Below are positions 7,661 through 16,003 of a DNA stretch of 46,786 nucleotides, piece after piece. Position 1 is the stretch's first letter. The number at the start of each line of letters is the position of its first letter. A program made the translations under genes and the position numbers. The DNA is taken from the NCBI GenBank assembly GCA_910587925.1, contig CAJUOC010000022.1:1-46786 (forward strand). Direction: 5' to 3'. The notes under the pieces are model-generated. The model searched no databases. It saw only the letters and a program-made list of their open reading frames with translations, and was not told where the DNA came from. This DNA comes from an uncultured Muribaculaceae bacterium. Its GTDB lineage: Bacteria; Bacteroidota; Bacteroidia; Bacteroidales; Muribaculaceae.

Positions 7661-9299
7661 GTCGGGTATCCTCCTCGGGTTGCTGCGGCACCACTTGGGC
7701 GGCTGCGCCCGAGCGTATCTGCCGCACGGCCTCGCGCACCACCGGGTCGGTGTCGTTGATTATCTCATAATATGCGTTCATACCCAGTATATCGCCGGCT
7801 ATGAGCGCTTTCAGCTGATTAACAATCAGCCCGGCCGAAATGTTTATGTAGTACCAGCGGGCGGGGATGCCGTTGGACACGGCGTAGTGTATAAACGAGC
7901 TGAGCAGCACGTCGCGCCCCGGGAGCAGCCGCAGCAGCTCCTCGACGTCGCGCGCCTGCGAGAGCTGGGCGCGGTTGAGGTCGGCGTACTCGTATGCAAA
8001 CTTTTGGAGCAGACCGGCATTTGACACGGCGATGTAATATGAGCTGTAGCCGGTGGTGTCGGAGGGCACGAAGACGTCGGGCATGATGCCGCCGCCGCCG
8101 TATACCTTGCGGCCGCCTACGGTGCTGAATACCTTGTCGGCGTCAAACTTCACGCTGTCGGCGCTGAAAATCTCGCCATTGGCGTAGCGGTCAAAGATTT
8201 CGGAGTCGTAGCTGTCGTTGTTGCCGCGGGTGTAGTCTTTCTGTATGCAGCGCCCGGCGGGGGTGTAGTATCGCTGCACGGTGAGGCGCAGCTGCGAGGA
8301 GTCGGGCAGCGATATCTGGCGCTGTACCAGCCCCTTGCCAAATGAGCGGCGGCCGATGATGAGGCCGCGGTCGTTGTCTTGCACGGCGCCGGCGACTATC
8401 TCCGAGGAGCTGGCCGAAAACTCGTCGATGAGCACCGTGAGCGGGGCGTCGGCAAAGATGCCGGTGCCGTCGGCGAGCCAGTTGGTATTCTCTACCTCGC
8501 GGCGACCCTTGGTCTGCACGATGGCGCGGTACGGCTCGAGAAACTCGTTGGCGATGAGTATGGCCTGGTCGAGCATACCGCCGGTATTGCCCCGCAGGTC
8601 GAGCACGTAGCTGCGGGCGCCCTTGGCGCGCAGTGAGTTGAGCGCCTGCAGAAACTCGGCATACGTATTCTGCGCAAACTTGCCCAGCCGCACGTATCCG
8701 ATGTCGCCGTCGAGCATATACTGCGCGTTGACCGAGCGCGAGGGTATCTCGCCTCGCTCTATCTCAAACTTGAGGGGCCGCGCGGCGCCGGTGCGGCGCA
8801 CTGTGAGCTCGACCTTGGAGCCTTTCTCGCCGCGCAGGGTCGATAGCACATCCTCGTTGGTGATGGAGCGGCCTGTCATGGGACGGCCGTCGACGGCCAC
8901 GATGCGGTCGCCGGCCTGCATACCGACGCGCTCCGCCGGCCCGCCGGCCACTATCTCGACCACACAGATGGTGTCGGCCATGAGCTGAAACTGTATGCCG
9001 ACGCCGTAAAACGAGCTTTCCAGGTCGCGGTTGACGCGGTCGAGGTCGCTGCGGGCGATATACACCGAGTGCGGGTCGAGATTGCGCAGCATCTCGGGGA
9101 TAGTCATCTCGATGAGGCTGTCGACTTCGATGGCCTCGACATACTCGTCGCCCACGATTTCGTAGATTTTCTGCAGCTTGGCCTGGCCGGGAGTGGCTTT
9201 GTCGCCGCCGGCGAGCAGAAATCCGGCCCACAGGCCGGCCACGATCGCCGCCGCCAGCATCAGCGGCAGCCATATGTATATGCGTGATGATTTCTTCAT
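7653..9299 (-). CDS. S41 family C-terminal processing protease with PDZ domain
   Basis: 548 residues. An N-terminal membrane anchor/signal (about 9-30) is followed by a PDZ domain (about 97-175, GVGIQF ... GMQAGDRIVAVDG) and an S41 catalytic domain (about 195-370). Ser297 in FSASSSE and Lys322 in SFGKG are 25 residues apart, the spacing of the Ser-Lys dyad in E. coli Prc, so the enzyme should be active. The C-terminal 130 residues may be a substrate or dimer domain. It acts in the periplasm on protein C-termini. The start at 9299 overlaps the dCMP deaminase stop by four bases. Confidence 0.93.
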   Translation of the reverse strand: MKKSSRIYIWLPLMLAAAIVAGLWAGFLLAGGDKATPGQAKLQKIYEIVGDEYVEAIEVDSLIEMTIPEMLRNLDPHSVYIARSDLDRVNRDLESSFYGVGIQFQLMADTICVVEIVAGGPAERVGMQAGDRIVAVDGRPMTGRSITNEDVLSTLRGEKGSKVELTVRRTGAARPLKFEIERGEIPSRSVNAQYMLDGDIGYVRLGKFAQNTYAEFLQALNSLRAKGARSYVLDLRGNTGGMLDQAILIANEFLEPYRAIVQTKGRREVENTNWLADGTGIFADAPLTVLIDEFSASSSEIVAGAVQDNDRGLIIGRRSFGKGLVQRQISLPDSSQLRLTVQRYYTPAGRCIQKDYTRGNNDSYDSEIFDRYANGEIFSADSVKFDADKVFSTVGGRKVYGGGGIMPDVFVPSDTTGYSSYYIAVSNAGLLQKFAYEYADLNRAQLSQARDVEELLRLLPGRDVLLSSFIHYAVSNGIPARWYYINISAGLIVNQLKALIAGDILGMNAYYEIINDTDPVVREAVRQIRSGAAAQVVPQQPEEDTRHE

Positions 9300-9724
9300 A
9301 TCTTGTCGTCGTCGATGAGCACACACTCCACACCGGCCCGCCGCAGCAGGTCGACGCCGTCGGTGATGCGGTACAGCTCGCTGAACACTACCCGCCGTAT
9401 GCCGGCCTGGATGATGAGCTTGGCACACTCGACGCATGGCGAGGCGGTGACATAAAGCGTGGAGCCCTCGCTGGAGTTGTTGCTGCGGGCTACCTTGGTG
9501 ATGGCGTTGGCCTCGGCATGTAGCACATAGGGCTTGGTGACGCCGCCCTCGTCTTCACATACGTTTTCAAATCCGGCGGGGGTACCGTTGTAGCCGTCGG
9601 AGATTATCATCTTGCCCTTGACGATGAGGGCGCCCACCTTGCGGCGGCGGCAGTATGAGTTTTCGGCCCAGATAGCTGCCATGCGCAGATAGCGGCGGTC
9701 GAGTATTTCCTGTTTGTTATCCAT
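9296..9724 (-). CDS. dCMP deaminase family protein
   Basis: 142 residues. A zinc-dependent cytidine/deoxycytidylate deaminase making dUMP for thymidylate synthesis. His69-Ala-Glu71 and PCVEC (Cys97, Cys100) are the zinc and catalytic residues; KVGALIV (29-35) and GYNGTPAG (44-51) are typical of the dCMP branch. ATG 9724 was chosen over an upstream ATG because it gives the family length and lies just after the promoter box TACTTTTG (9751-9744). It is the first gene of a four-gene operon. Confidence 0.93.
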   Translation of the reverse strand: MDNKQEILDRRYLRMAAIWAENSYCRRRKVGALIVKGKMIISDGYNGTPAGFENVCEDEGGVTKPYVLHAEANAITKVARSNNSSEGSTLYVTASPCVECAKLIIQAGIRRVVFSELYRITDGVDLLRRAGVECVLIDDDKI

Positions 9725-9743
9725 CGGGATATGTTTGTATACA

Positions 9744-9751
9744 CAAAAGTA
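9744..9751 (-). promoter_or_regulatory. -7 box of the dCMP deaminase operon
   Basis: TACTTTTG on the minus strand, 19 bp upstream of the ATG at 9724. The nearest TTTG (9778-9775) is 23 bp further upstream, longer than usual, so the -33 box is uncertain. Confidence 0.5.
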
Positions 9752-9783
9752 CGCAAAAAGAATGGTACGCGGGGCAAAAAGCA

Positions 9784-9820
9784 CAAAAAAATAGCCGCTC
9801 CCCTTATCAGGGAGCGGCTT
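9784..9820 (-). terminator. Intrinsic terminator of tRNA-Val
   Basis: On the minus strand a 10-bp stem AGCCGCTCCC / GGGAGCGGCT encloses a short loop and is followed by ATTTTTTT. It starts 2 nt after the tRNA-Val discriminator and is a classical Rho-independent terminator. Confidence 0.9.
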
Positions 9821-9821
9821 G

Positions 9822-9896
9822 TGGGCGCTGAGGGATTCGAACCCCCGACCCTCTGCTTGTAAGGCAGACGCTCTGAACCAGCTGAGCTAAGCGCCC
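9822..9896 (-). tRNA. tRNA-Val (anticodon TAC)
   Basis: 75 nt on the minus strand. The acceptor GGGCGCT pairs with AGCGCCC, the D arm is GCTC..GAGC, and the anticodon stem TCTGC/GCAGA closes the loop CTTACAA with anticodon TAC. The T arm GGGGG/CCCTC encloses TTCGAAT. The discriminator is A and CCA is not encoded. An intrinsic terminator follows directly. Confidence 0.95.
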
Positions 9897-9936
9897 TTTC
9901 GGTGTCTCGCGGTGTCGTTGTTTCCGTTTGACGATG

Positions 9937-9967
9937 CAAAGGTACGCACTTTTTTTAAACCTGCAAA
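9937..9967 (-). promoter_or_regulatory. Promoter of tRNA-Val
   Basis: On the minus strand TTTG (9967-9964) and TACCTTTG (9944-9937) are 19 bp apart, a perfect Bacteroidetes -33/-7 pair, about 41 bp upstream of the mature tRNA 5' end. Confidence 0.85.
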
Positions 9968-10028
9968 TTTTTCCGACATTTTTTTCAAAAAAAATCTATC
10001 TTTTTCCGATTCTGCACCGCTACACATT

Positions 10029-10078
10029 ATTATATATAACCAAGACACATCGAATTATATATAACCAAGACACACCGA
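10029..10078. repeat. Two tandem 25-bp repeats in an AT-rich spacer
   Basis: Copies 10029-10053 and 10054-10078 differ at one base (ATTATATATAACCAAGACAC followed by ATCGA or ACCGA). They lie in the 292-bp spacer between the tRNA-Val promoter and the GT2-like gene. The rest of that spacer holds only a 6-bp hairpin near 10108-10125 and the promoter box at 10166. Confidence 0.85.
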
Positions 10079-10165
10079 CACCCACATCTCACGGACGCAC
10101 GGGCAGCCGAAGGATTTGTTTCGGGGAATCTGCGGCGACGGTTACGGATTGTTAGATTTTTTGCT

Positions 10166-10173
10166 TACTTTTG
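10166..10173 (+). promoter_or_regulatory. -7 box of the GT2-like gene
   Basis: TACTTTTG, 15 bp before the ATG at 10189. I see no convincing -33 box at the expected distance. Confidence 0.5.
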
Positions 10174-10188
10174 TGGTGATTTATCACT

Positions 10189-11376
10189 ATGGACTTTTCA
10201 TTCGATATCCCGCCGCTGGCCATCGGCCTCTTTGAGGCAAGCATACTGGCCACCATCATAGCCCTGTCGCTGTTTCTTACGCGCATATTGCCGCTGCATC
10301 GCCGCCGCCGCGCCGACAAGGCGGCCGCCGCTGCAGCCGACCCCGACGCCGCCGACTCCTGCGGCGCGAGCATCATCGTATACTCCAACGACCAGGCCGA
10401 GGAGCTTGCCGCCCTGCTGCCCTCGCTTCTGTCGCAGCGGTATGCTCCGGGCTATGAGGTAATCGTGGTCAACGAGGGCGACTCGCCGCGCGTGCGCGCA
10501 GCCGTCGAGTCCCTGCAGATGCAGCACTCCAACCTCTACCTCACCTACACCCCCGACGGAGCGCGCAATCTGTCGCGCAAAAAGCTCGCCATCACCCTGG
10601 GCATAAAAGCCGCCCGATACCCGGTGGTGGTGCTCACCTCGGCCGGCGCTATGGTCGGCTCCGACCGCTGGCTCGGACGCATGATGCGCCACTTCTCCGA
10701 CGGCGGTCATGTCGAGCTGGTGCTCGGCATCGCTGTGGCCGATACCGACGAAGACTCGGCGCTGTGGAAGCGCATCCGCTCCTTCGACCTGGCTGTCGAC
10801 ACGGCCGCATGGGTCACCGACGCCATCGCCGGCCGCCCCTGGCGCGGCGTGGAGTACAATCTCGCATACCGCCGCGACACTTTTTTCCGCAACAAGGGTT
10901 TTTCCAGCCAGCTCAACCTGCGCCATGGCGACGACGACATCTTCGTGTCGGAAATCGCCACCCCGGCCAATACGGCCGTCGAGCTCAGCGACGAGTCGGT
11001 GGTGACAGTGCCGGGCGTCAATACCCTGCGCGCCCAGCGCGACCGCAATGTGCAGCGCCGCTTCACGCGCCGCTTCATACGCCGGCGCCCGCGGCTTGCC
11101 GGCGCCGCCGGCTGGTGGCTCTACCTTGCGGCCGGAGTGCTGCCGGCGGTGGCTGTGGCGATGCAGCCGGCCAACGGCCTGATGTGGCTCTGCGCTGCCG
11201 TATGCCTCACCTGCTGGTATCTGGCCGCCCTGGTATGGCGCAATGCCATCACCGCCATGCGCGGCAGGCGCCTGCTGCTCTCGCTGCCGTTTATCGCCGC
11301 CATGCGCCCCCTGCGCAAACTCACCGGCGCCGCCATGGCGCGAGTCGCCCACGGCAAACGATATACCTGGGAATGA
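10189..11376 (+). CDS. Membrane-bound GT2-like glycosyltransferase, DxD motif apparently lost
   Basis: 395 residues. One N-terminal membrane segment (about 10-34), a GT-A fold (IIVYSNDQAEELAALLPSLL; EVIVVNEGD) and two C-terminal membrane segments near 305-350, as in Bacteroidetes membrane GT2 proteins. Typical later motifs are present: GRPWRGVEYNLAYRRDTFF and RHGDDDIFVSEIA. At the place where the metal-binding D-A-D normally follows the LT of the central strand, this protein reads LTSAGAMV, with no acidic residue. It may use another residue, have lost activity, or belong to a branch that never had DxD. The substrate is unknown. The gene is monocistronic, with an Lrp regulator 60 bp downstream. 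Confidence 0.75.
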   Translation: MDFSFDIPPLAIGLFEASILATIIALSLFLTRILPLHRRRRADKAAAAAADPDAADSCGASIIVYSNDQAEELAALLPSLLSQRYAPGYEVIVVNEGDSPRVRAAVESLQMQHSNLYLTYTPDGARNLSRKKLAITLGIKAARYPVVVLTSAGAMVGSDRWLGRMMRHFSDGGHVELVLGIAVADTDEDSALWKRIRSFDLAVDTAAWVTDAIAGRPWRGVEYNLAYRRDTFFRNKGFSSQLNLRHGDDDIFVSEIATPANTAVELSDESVVTVPGVNTLRAQRDRNVQRRFTRRFIRRRPRLAGAAGWWLYLAAGVLPAVAVAMQPANGLMWLCAAVCLTCWYLAALVWRNAITAMRGRRLLLSLPFIAAMRPLRKLTGAAMARVAHGKRYTWE

Positions 11377-11436
11377 CCCCACCCCACCGACAATCTTACC
11401 CTTACACACAATCTCACAACCCTATAACCTGAAAAT

Positions 11437-11901
11437 ATGTCACGCCAGACCTTTGACAATCTCGACCTCAGCATCCTGCGACATCTCTCGACCAACGCCC
11501 GCAAGCCATATCTCGAAATCGCCCGCGAGTGCGGCGTGAGCGGCGCCGCCATACACCAGCGCATACAGCGCCTCACCGCCAACGGCGTGCTCCGCGGAGC
11601 CGAGTCGATGGTCGACCCCGCCGCGCTGGGCTATGAGACCTGCGCCTATGTGGGCATCTTTCTGCGCGACCCGTCGCAGTTTGGCAGCGTCGTCGAGGCC
11701 CTGCAGGCCATACCCGAGATAGTGGAGTGCCACTTCACCACCGGCCAGTACGACATCTTTGTCAAGCTCTACGCCCGCAACAACGACCATCTCCTCCACC
11801 TCCTCCAAAATCAGATACAGGCCCTCGGCCTGGCCCGCACCGAGACCCTCATCTCGTTCAAGCAGGTATTCCGCCGCCAGATACCCGTCGAGCAGCCCTG
11901 A
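11437..11901 (+). CDS. Lrp/AsnC family transcriptional regulator
   Basis: 154 residues. An N-terminal winged helix-turn-helix (about 8-60; LDLSILRHLSTNARKPYLEI ... SGAAIHQRIQRL) is followed by an RAM/Lrp effector domain (about 70-145; YVGIFL, GQYDIFVKLYA). These proteins bind amino acids or related ligands and regulate transport and metabolism as oligomers. The target is not known; a small palindrome just downstream (11905-11922) in front of the TonB-receptor-like gene is a possible binding site. No clear TAnnTTTG promoter is visible in the 60-bp upstream gap. Confidence 0.93.
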   Translation: MSRQTFDNLDLSILRHLSTNARKPYLEIARECGVSGAAIHQRIQRLTANGVLRGAESMVDPAALGYETCAYVGIFLRDPSQFGSVVEALQAIPEIVECHFTTGQYDIFVKLYARNNDHLLHLLQNQIQALGLARTETLISFKQVFRRQIPVEQP

Positions 11902-11904
11902 GCC

Positions 11905-11922
11905 TGTTAACAATTTTTAACA
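11905..11922. promoter_or_regulatory. Possible operator palindrome TGTTAA...TTAACA
   Basis: An AT-rich dyad TGTTAACAATTTTTAACA lies 3 bp after the Lrp/AsnC stop and 67 bp before the TonB-receptor-like start. Its AT-rich centre resembles Lrp-type sites, but similar TTAACAATT words occur in other Bacteroidales spacers (for example near 40576), so this is a weak candidate. Confidence 0.3.
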
Positions 11923-11989
11923 TCCTCCGTGTAATTCTGCGCCGCCCGGAGCGTCTAATGGGTAAAATCATTCTCTCATCACAGACATC

Positions 11990-14413
11990 ATGACACTCCG
12001 ACGTCTTCTTATCCTTCACCTGGCGGCAGCCACAGCCTGCGCCGCGCAGGCATACTCGGTGAAAGCACGCGCCACAGACCCCTCGGGAGAGGGCATCATA
12101 TACGCCACCTACCGCGTGTACCCCGACAGCATCGACACACCGTTGCACTCCAACACCACCGACGACTCGGGCCGGCTCTCGCAGCAGCTCGCAGCCCCGG
12201 GGCGCTACCGCCTCGCCCTGAGCTATGTGGGTATGCGCGACACCACCGTCGCCTTTGAGGTCGACCGCCGCAGCCCCGACGCCCGGCTGGGCGACATCGT
12301 GCTGCACGAGGCGGCCGAGATGCTCGAGGGCGTGACCGTCACCGCGCAGCGCCCGCTGGTGGTCAAGGAGATAGACCGCATCGGATACGATGTAAAGGCC
12401 GACCCGGCAGCCAAGACATCGAGCGTGCGAGACATACTGCGCAAGGTGCCGATGCTGAGCGTGCAGCCCGACGGCACCATACTGGTCAACGGCTCGTCAA
12501 ACTTCAAAATCTACAAGAACGGCCGCCCCAACAACTCCATGAGCCGCAATGCCAAAGACCTCTTTGCCGCCATGCCGGCATCCATGATCAAGAAAATCGA
12601 GGTCATCACCGAGCCGGGTGCCGAGTACGACGCCGAGGGCACCACTGCAATACTCAACATCGTCACCGACTCCGAAAGCGTCGTAAAGGGCCTGATGGGC
12701 ACGGCGTCGGTCGACTGGCGCACCGGCTCCGACCTGCCCGGCGGCAATCTCTGGCTGTCGGGGCAGCTCGACAAGGTGACCGTATCGGCTTACGGCGGCA
12801 TGAGCGGCATGAGCGGCCGCTCGATGCGCCAGCGCTCTGAAAACGTCACCACCTTCCCGGCCACCGGCGCCTCGCGCCGCGAGAGCACCGGGGCAAATTA
12901 CCACGGCGACATCGAGTTTTTCGGCTTCGAGGGGTCATACGAGCCTGACTCGCTCAACCTCTTCACCGCCGAGATGTCGGGATACAGCTACAGCCTGTTG
13001 CCCCGCTACAATCTGGGGCATATCGAGAATCTCGACAATGCCGGCGCCATCACCGGCGCATATGACTGGAGCATGGCCCAGAGCCACAACAATTACTTTG
13101 ACATCGACGCAAACTTCAATTACCAGCGCCTCACCCGCCACAAAGGCGAGCGATACACACTGTCGTACATGGTGAGCACCACCCGCCAGCACAATGCCGG
13201 ACACACCGACTACTCCGGCATCACCGGCGACGCGTCCATGCCGTACACAACCATCGACTACACATCGCGCCAGCACTTCATCGAGCACACCTTCCAGGCC
13301 GACTGGACCCGCCCGCTCGACATCCACACCCTCAATGCCGGAGCCAAATGGATCATCCGCCGCAACCACACCATAGGCTCGCGCCTGTACGAAGACTGGC
13401 AAGACACACATACCGACTTCCGCCACATCACCGACATCGGCGCCGTCTACGCCCAGTACGGCGTGCGGCTCGGCCGTGTGGGGCTGCGCGCCGGCCTGCG
13501 CTACGAGTATTCGCGGCTCAAGGCCGACTACCCCGACGGCTCAGGCACACCCTTTGCCACATCGCTCCACGACCTGGTGCCCTCGGCAGCGCTGTCGTGG
13601 CAGATAGCCGACCCCTCGTCGCTCACCCTCAACTACTCGTCGTCGATCTCACGTCCCGGCATATCGTATCTCAACCCCGTGCACGAGATCACCCCCACCT
13701 CGGTAAGCTACGGCAACCCCGACCTCGAGAGCTCGCGCCGCCAGTCGGTCAAGCTCCAGTACATGTACATCGGCAGCAAACTCAACTTCAACGTCGGCGC
13801 CGACTACGCCTTTGTCAACAACGGCATATCGCCCGTAAACTTCATCACCGACGGCGACATCATCAACAGCACCTACGCCAACGTCGGACGCACCCGCAAC
13901 GTATCTCTCTCGGCCTTCGTGCAGTGGAGCCCCGGCTCCAAGACCCGCCTGATGGTCAATGCCTCGGCCAACTACGCCCACAACACCCAGGAGGGCCTCA
14001 CCCTGAGCCGCTGGACGCCCAACTTCTACGGCAGCGTCACCCAGCAGCTCCCCTGGCGCCTGTCTGTCGAGGCAATGCTGTGGTACGGCGCCGGCGGGCT
14101 CAACGGCGTGTACGGCTACCAGCGCGCACGATTCTCGCAAAACTCATACCACTCATTTGCGCTCAGTCGCGGTTTCCTGCGCGAAGACCGGCTCAACGTG
14201 CGCCTGTCGCTCGACAATATCTTCGGCTCGCGCGAGCGTGTATACGAGAGTGTGGTGGTCAACGGCGACTACCGCAGCACCTCGCGCAACTACCAGAATC
14301 ACGGCCGCCAACTGCGCATGTCGGTGAGCTACCGCTTCGGCTCGATGCGCGCCCAGGTCAAGAAAGTCGGCGCCTCCATCAAAAACGAAGACCTCGTGGG
14401 CCGCAAAATGTAG
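11990..14413 (+). CDS. TonB-dependent-receptor-like outer membrane beta-barrel protein
   Basis: 807 residues. Signal peptide about 1-21; a carboxypeptidase-regulatory-like beta domain (about 22-105); a TonB plug-like domain (about 115-225; VTVTAQRPLVVKEIDRIGYD, SVRDILRKVPML, IEVITEPGAEYDAEGTTAI); then a large beta-barrel (about 230-790). This is the layout of the outer membrane beta-barrel family-3 receptors of Bacteroidetes. No SusD-like partner follows, so a glycan uptake role is not supported; peptides or metals are possible. It lies downstream of the Lrp/AsnC gene with an 88-bp gap and ahead of the NAD(P)HX repair gene. Confidence 0.88.
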   Translation: MTLRRLLILHLAAATACAAQAYSVKARATDPSGEGIIYATYRVYPDSIDTPLHSNTTDDSGRLSQQLAAPGRYRLALSYVGMRDTTVAFEVDRRSPDARLGDIVLHEAAEMLEGVTVTAQRPLVVKEIDRIGYDVKADPAAKTSSVRDILRKVPMLSVQPDGTILVNGSSNFKIYKNGRPNNSMSRNAKDLFAAMPASMIKKIEVITEPGAEYDAEGTTAILNIVTDSESVVKGLMGTASVDWRTGSDLPGGNLWLSGQLDKVTVSAYGGMSGMSGRSMRQRSENVTTFPATGASRRESTGANYHGDIEFFGFEGSYEPDSLNLFTAEMSGYSYSLLPRYNLGHIENLDNAGAITGAYDWSMAQSHNNYFDIDANFNYQRLTRHKGERYTLSYMVSTTRQHNAGHTDYSGITGDASMPYTTIDYTSRQHFIEHTFQADWTRPLDIHTLNAGAKWIIRRNHTIGSRLYEDWQDTHTDFRHITDIGAVYAQYGVRLGRVGLRAGLRYEYSRLKADYPDGSGTPFATSLHDLVPSAALSWQIADPSSLTLNYSSSISRPGISYLNPVHEITPTSVSYGNPDLESSRRQSVKLQYMYIGSKLNFNVGADYAFVNNGISPVNFITDGDIINSTYANVGRTRNVSLSAFVQWSPGSKTRLMVNASANYAHNTQEGLTLSRWTPNFYGSVTQQLPWRLSVEAMLWYGAGGLNGVYGYQRARFSQNSYHSFALSRGFLREDRLNVRLSLDNIFGSRERVYESVVVNGDYRSTSRNYQNHGRQLRMSVSYRFGSMRAQVKKVGASIKNEDLVGRKM

Positions 14414-14445
14414 CCGGCCCGGCCTGCTATTCGGAGGAAAATTTG

Positions 14446-14453
14446 TACTTTTG
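14446..14453 (+). promoter_or_regulatory. -7 box upstream of nnr
   Basis: TACTTTTG, 20 bp before the ATG at 14474 and 32 bp after the receptor stop. It indicates that the nnr - DUF4831 pair has its own promoter. Confidence 0.55.
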
Positions 14454-14473
14454 CCGGGAAATGCGAGCAATCA

Positions 14474-16003
14474 ATGAAGATTTTTTCCTCTGACCAGATA
14501 AACGCCATCACCCGCCGCACCCTGCAGGAGCAGGGCATCAGCAGCCTGCAACTCGCCGACACCGTCGGCGAGAGCCTTGCCTGCGAGCTCATAGCGGCCG
14601 TACAGCCCGGCCACGACATCGTGGTATTTGCCGGCCCGGGCGCCTGCGGCGTATACGCCCTGTGCGCGGCGCGGCACCTGCGCCGCCAGGGATACCGCCC
14701 CAGGGTATACCTCTTCAACATCGGTGGCAACAAAGTCACCGCCGACTGCGCCACCGCCCGCGACCGGCTGCGCGAGGAGTGTGGCGACGAGGCCATCCAC
14801 GAGGTGGTCGAGATGCAGTTTTCGATGCCCGACCTGTCGGGGCAGGTGACTGTCGTCGACGGTATCTTCGGCTCGGAGCGCACCACCCCGCTGGGCGGCG
14901 GCTACCAGAGCATCGTGAGATACATCAACGAGTCGGGCGCCCGCATCATCGCCATCGACGTGCCATCGGGACTGCTGGCCGACTCCACCGACACCCTCAT
15001 CACCCGCAACATCATCCACGCCTCGCTCACGCTGGCCATAGGCATGCCCCGGGTGGGATTTTTCATGCGCGAGAATGCCGAGGTACTCGGCTCGTGGCGC
15101 GTGGTGCCGGTCGACTACAGCGCGGCTGCCGTCGACGCCACCCCCTGGCGGTTCAGACTCATCGAGCGCGCCGACGTGCGCCGTCTCATACGCCCCCGCG
15201 ACCCCTTCGCATCAAAAGCCGACTGCGGCCACGCCATACTCTTTGCCGGCTCATACGGCATGATGGGCGCGGCAGTGCTCGCCGCCCGCGGCGCCCTGCG
15301 CGGCGGCGCCGGCAAAGTCACCGTGCACTCGCCCAAGTGCGGCTACTTCGTGATGCAGACCTCAGTGCCCTGCGCCCTCTACGAGCCCGACGCCGGCGAT
15401 GTGTGCCTCACCGACATCGAGCTGACACGCGACTACCAGGCAGTGGCCATCGGCCCCGGCATCGGCACCACCGACCGCACCATCGACGCCCTCGACCGCT
15501 TCCTCAAGATAGCCAACGCCAACTCCCGCCCGCTCGTGCTCGACGCCGACGCCCTGGGCTGCATGGCCATACGCCCCGCCATGCTCGACCACGTGCCCGT
15601 AATGTCGGTGCTCACGCCCCACGCAGGCGAGTTTGACCGCCTCTTCGGCAAGCAACCCACATCATATGCCCGCCTGCTGCGCGCCCTCGACATAGCCCGC
15701 TCGCGCCATATCATCATCGTGCTCAAGGGCCGCTTCACAGCCATAGTGCGCCCCGACGGCAAAGTTTACTTCAACCCCACCGGCTCCCCCGCCCTGGCGA
15801 CCGGCGGCACCGGCGACGTGCTCACCGGCCTGCTCGCCGCCTTCATAGCCCAGGGTATGCGCCCCGAGCTCGCCGCCGTCGCCGCCCCGTACATCCACGG
15901 GCTCGCAGGCGAGCTCGCCGCCGCCCAGATGGGCGTATACAGCGTCACCGCATCGGATGTGGCCGACTATATCGGCCGAGCCATCAAATCCCTTACCGAA
16001 TGA
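14474..16003 (+). CDS. nnr: Bifunctional NAD(P)HX epimerase/dehydratase (Nnr), epimerase motif altered
   Basis: 509 residues, normal for the fused enzyme that repairs hydrated NADH/NADPH. The C-terminal dehydratase domain looks intact: FAGSYGMMGAA (258-268), LTPHAGEFDRLFG (380-392) and GGTGDVLTG with the catalytic Asp448. The N-terminal epimerase domain keeps VVDGIFGS (Asp129) and DVPSGL (162-167), but the usual GPGNNGGDG loop reads GPGACGVYA (54-62), losing both Asn, one Gly and the Asp. The epimerase half may therefore be inactive or altered. The stop overlaps the DUF4831 start by four bases. Confidence 0.92.
   Translation: MKIFSSDQINAITRRTLQEQGISSLQLADTVGESLACELIAAVQPGHDIVVFAGPGACGVYALCAARHLRRQGYRPRVYLFNIGGNKVTADCATARDRLREECGDEAIHEVVEMQFSMPDLSGQVTVVDGIFGSERTTPLGGGYQSIVRYINESGARIIAIDVPSGLLADSTDTLITRNIIHASLTLAIGMPRVGFFMRENAEVLGSWRVVPVDYSAAAVDATPWRFRLIERADVRRLIRPRDPFASKADCGHAILFAGSYGMMGAAVLAARGALRGGAGKVTVHSPKCGYFVMQTSVPCALYEPDAGDVCLTDIELTRDYQAVAIGPGIGTTDRTIDALDRFLKIANANSRPLVLDADALGCMAIRPAMLDHVPVMSVLTPHAGEFDRLFGKQPTSYARLLRALDIARSRHIIIVLKGRFTAIVRPDGKVYFNPTGSPALATGGTGDVLTGLLAAFIAQGMRPELAAVAAPYIHGLAGELAAAQMGVYSVTASDVADYIGRAIKSLTE

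Noticed and set aside
11990..14413. A polysaccharide utilisation locus based on the receptor-like gene
   Set aside because: No SusD homologue, glycan-binding lipoprotein or glycoside hydrolase is adjacent; the neighbours are a regulator and a repair enzyme.
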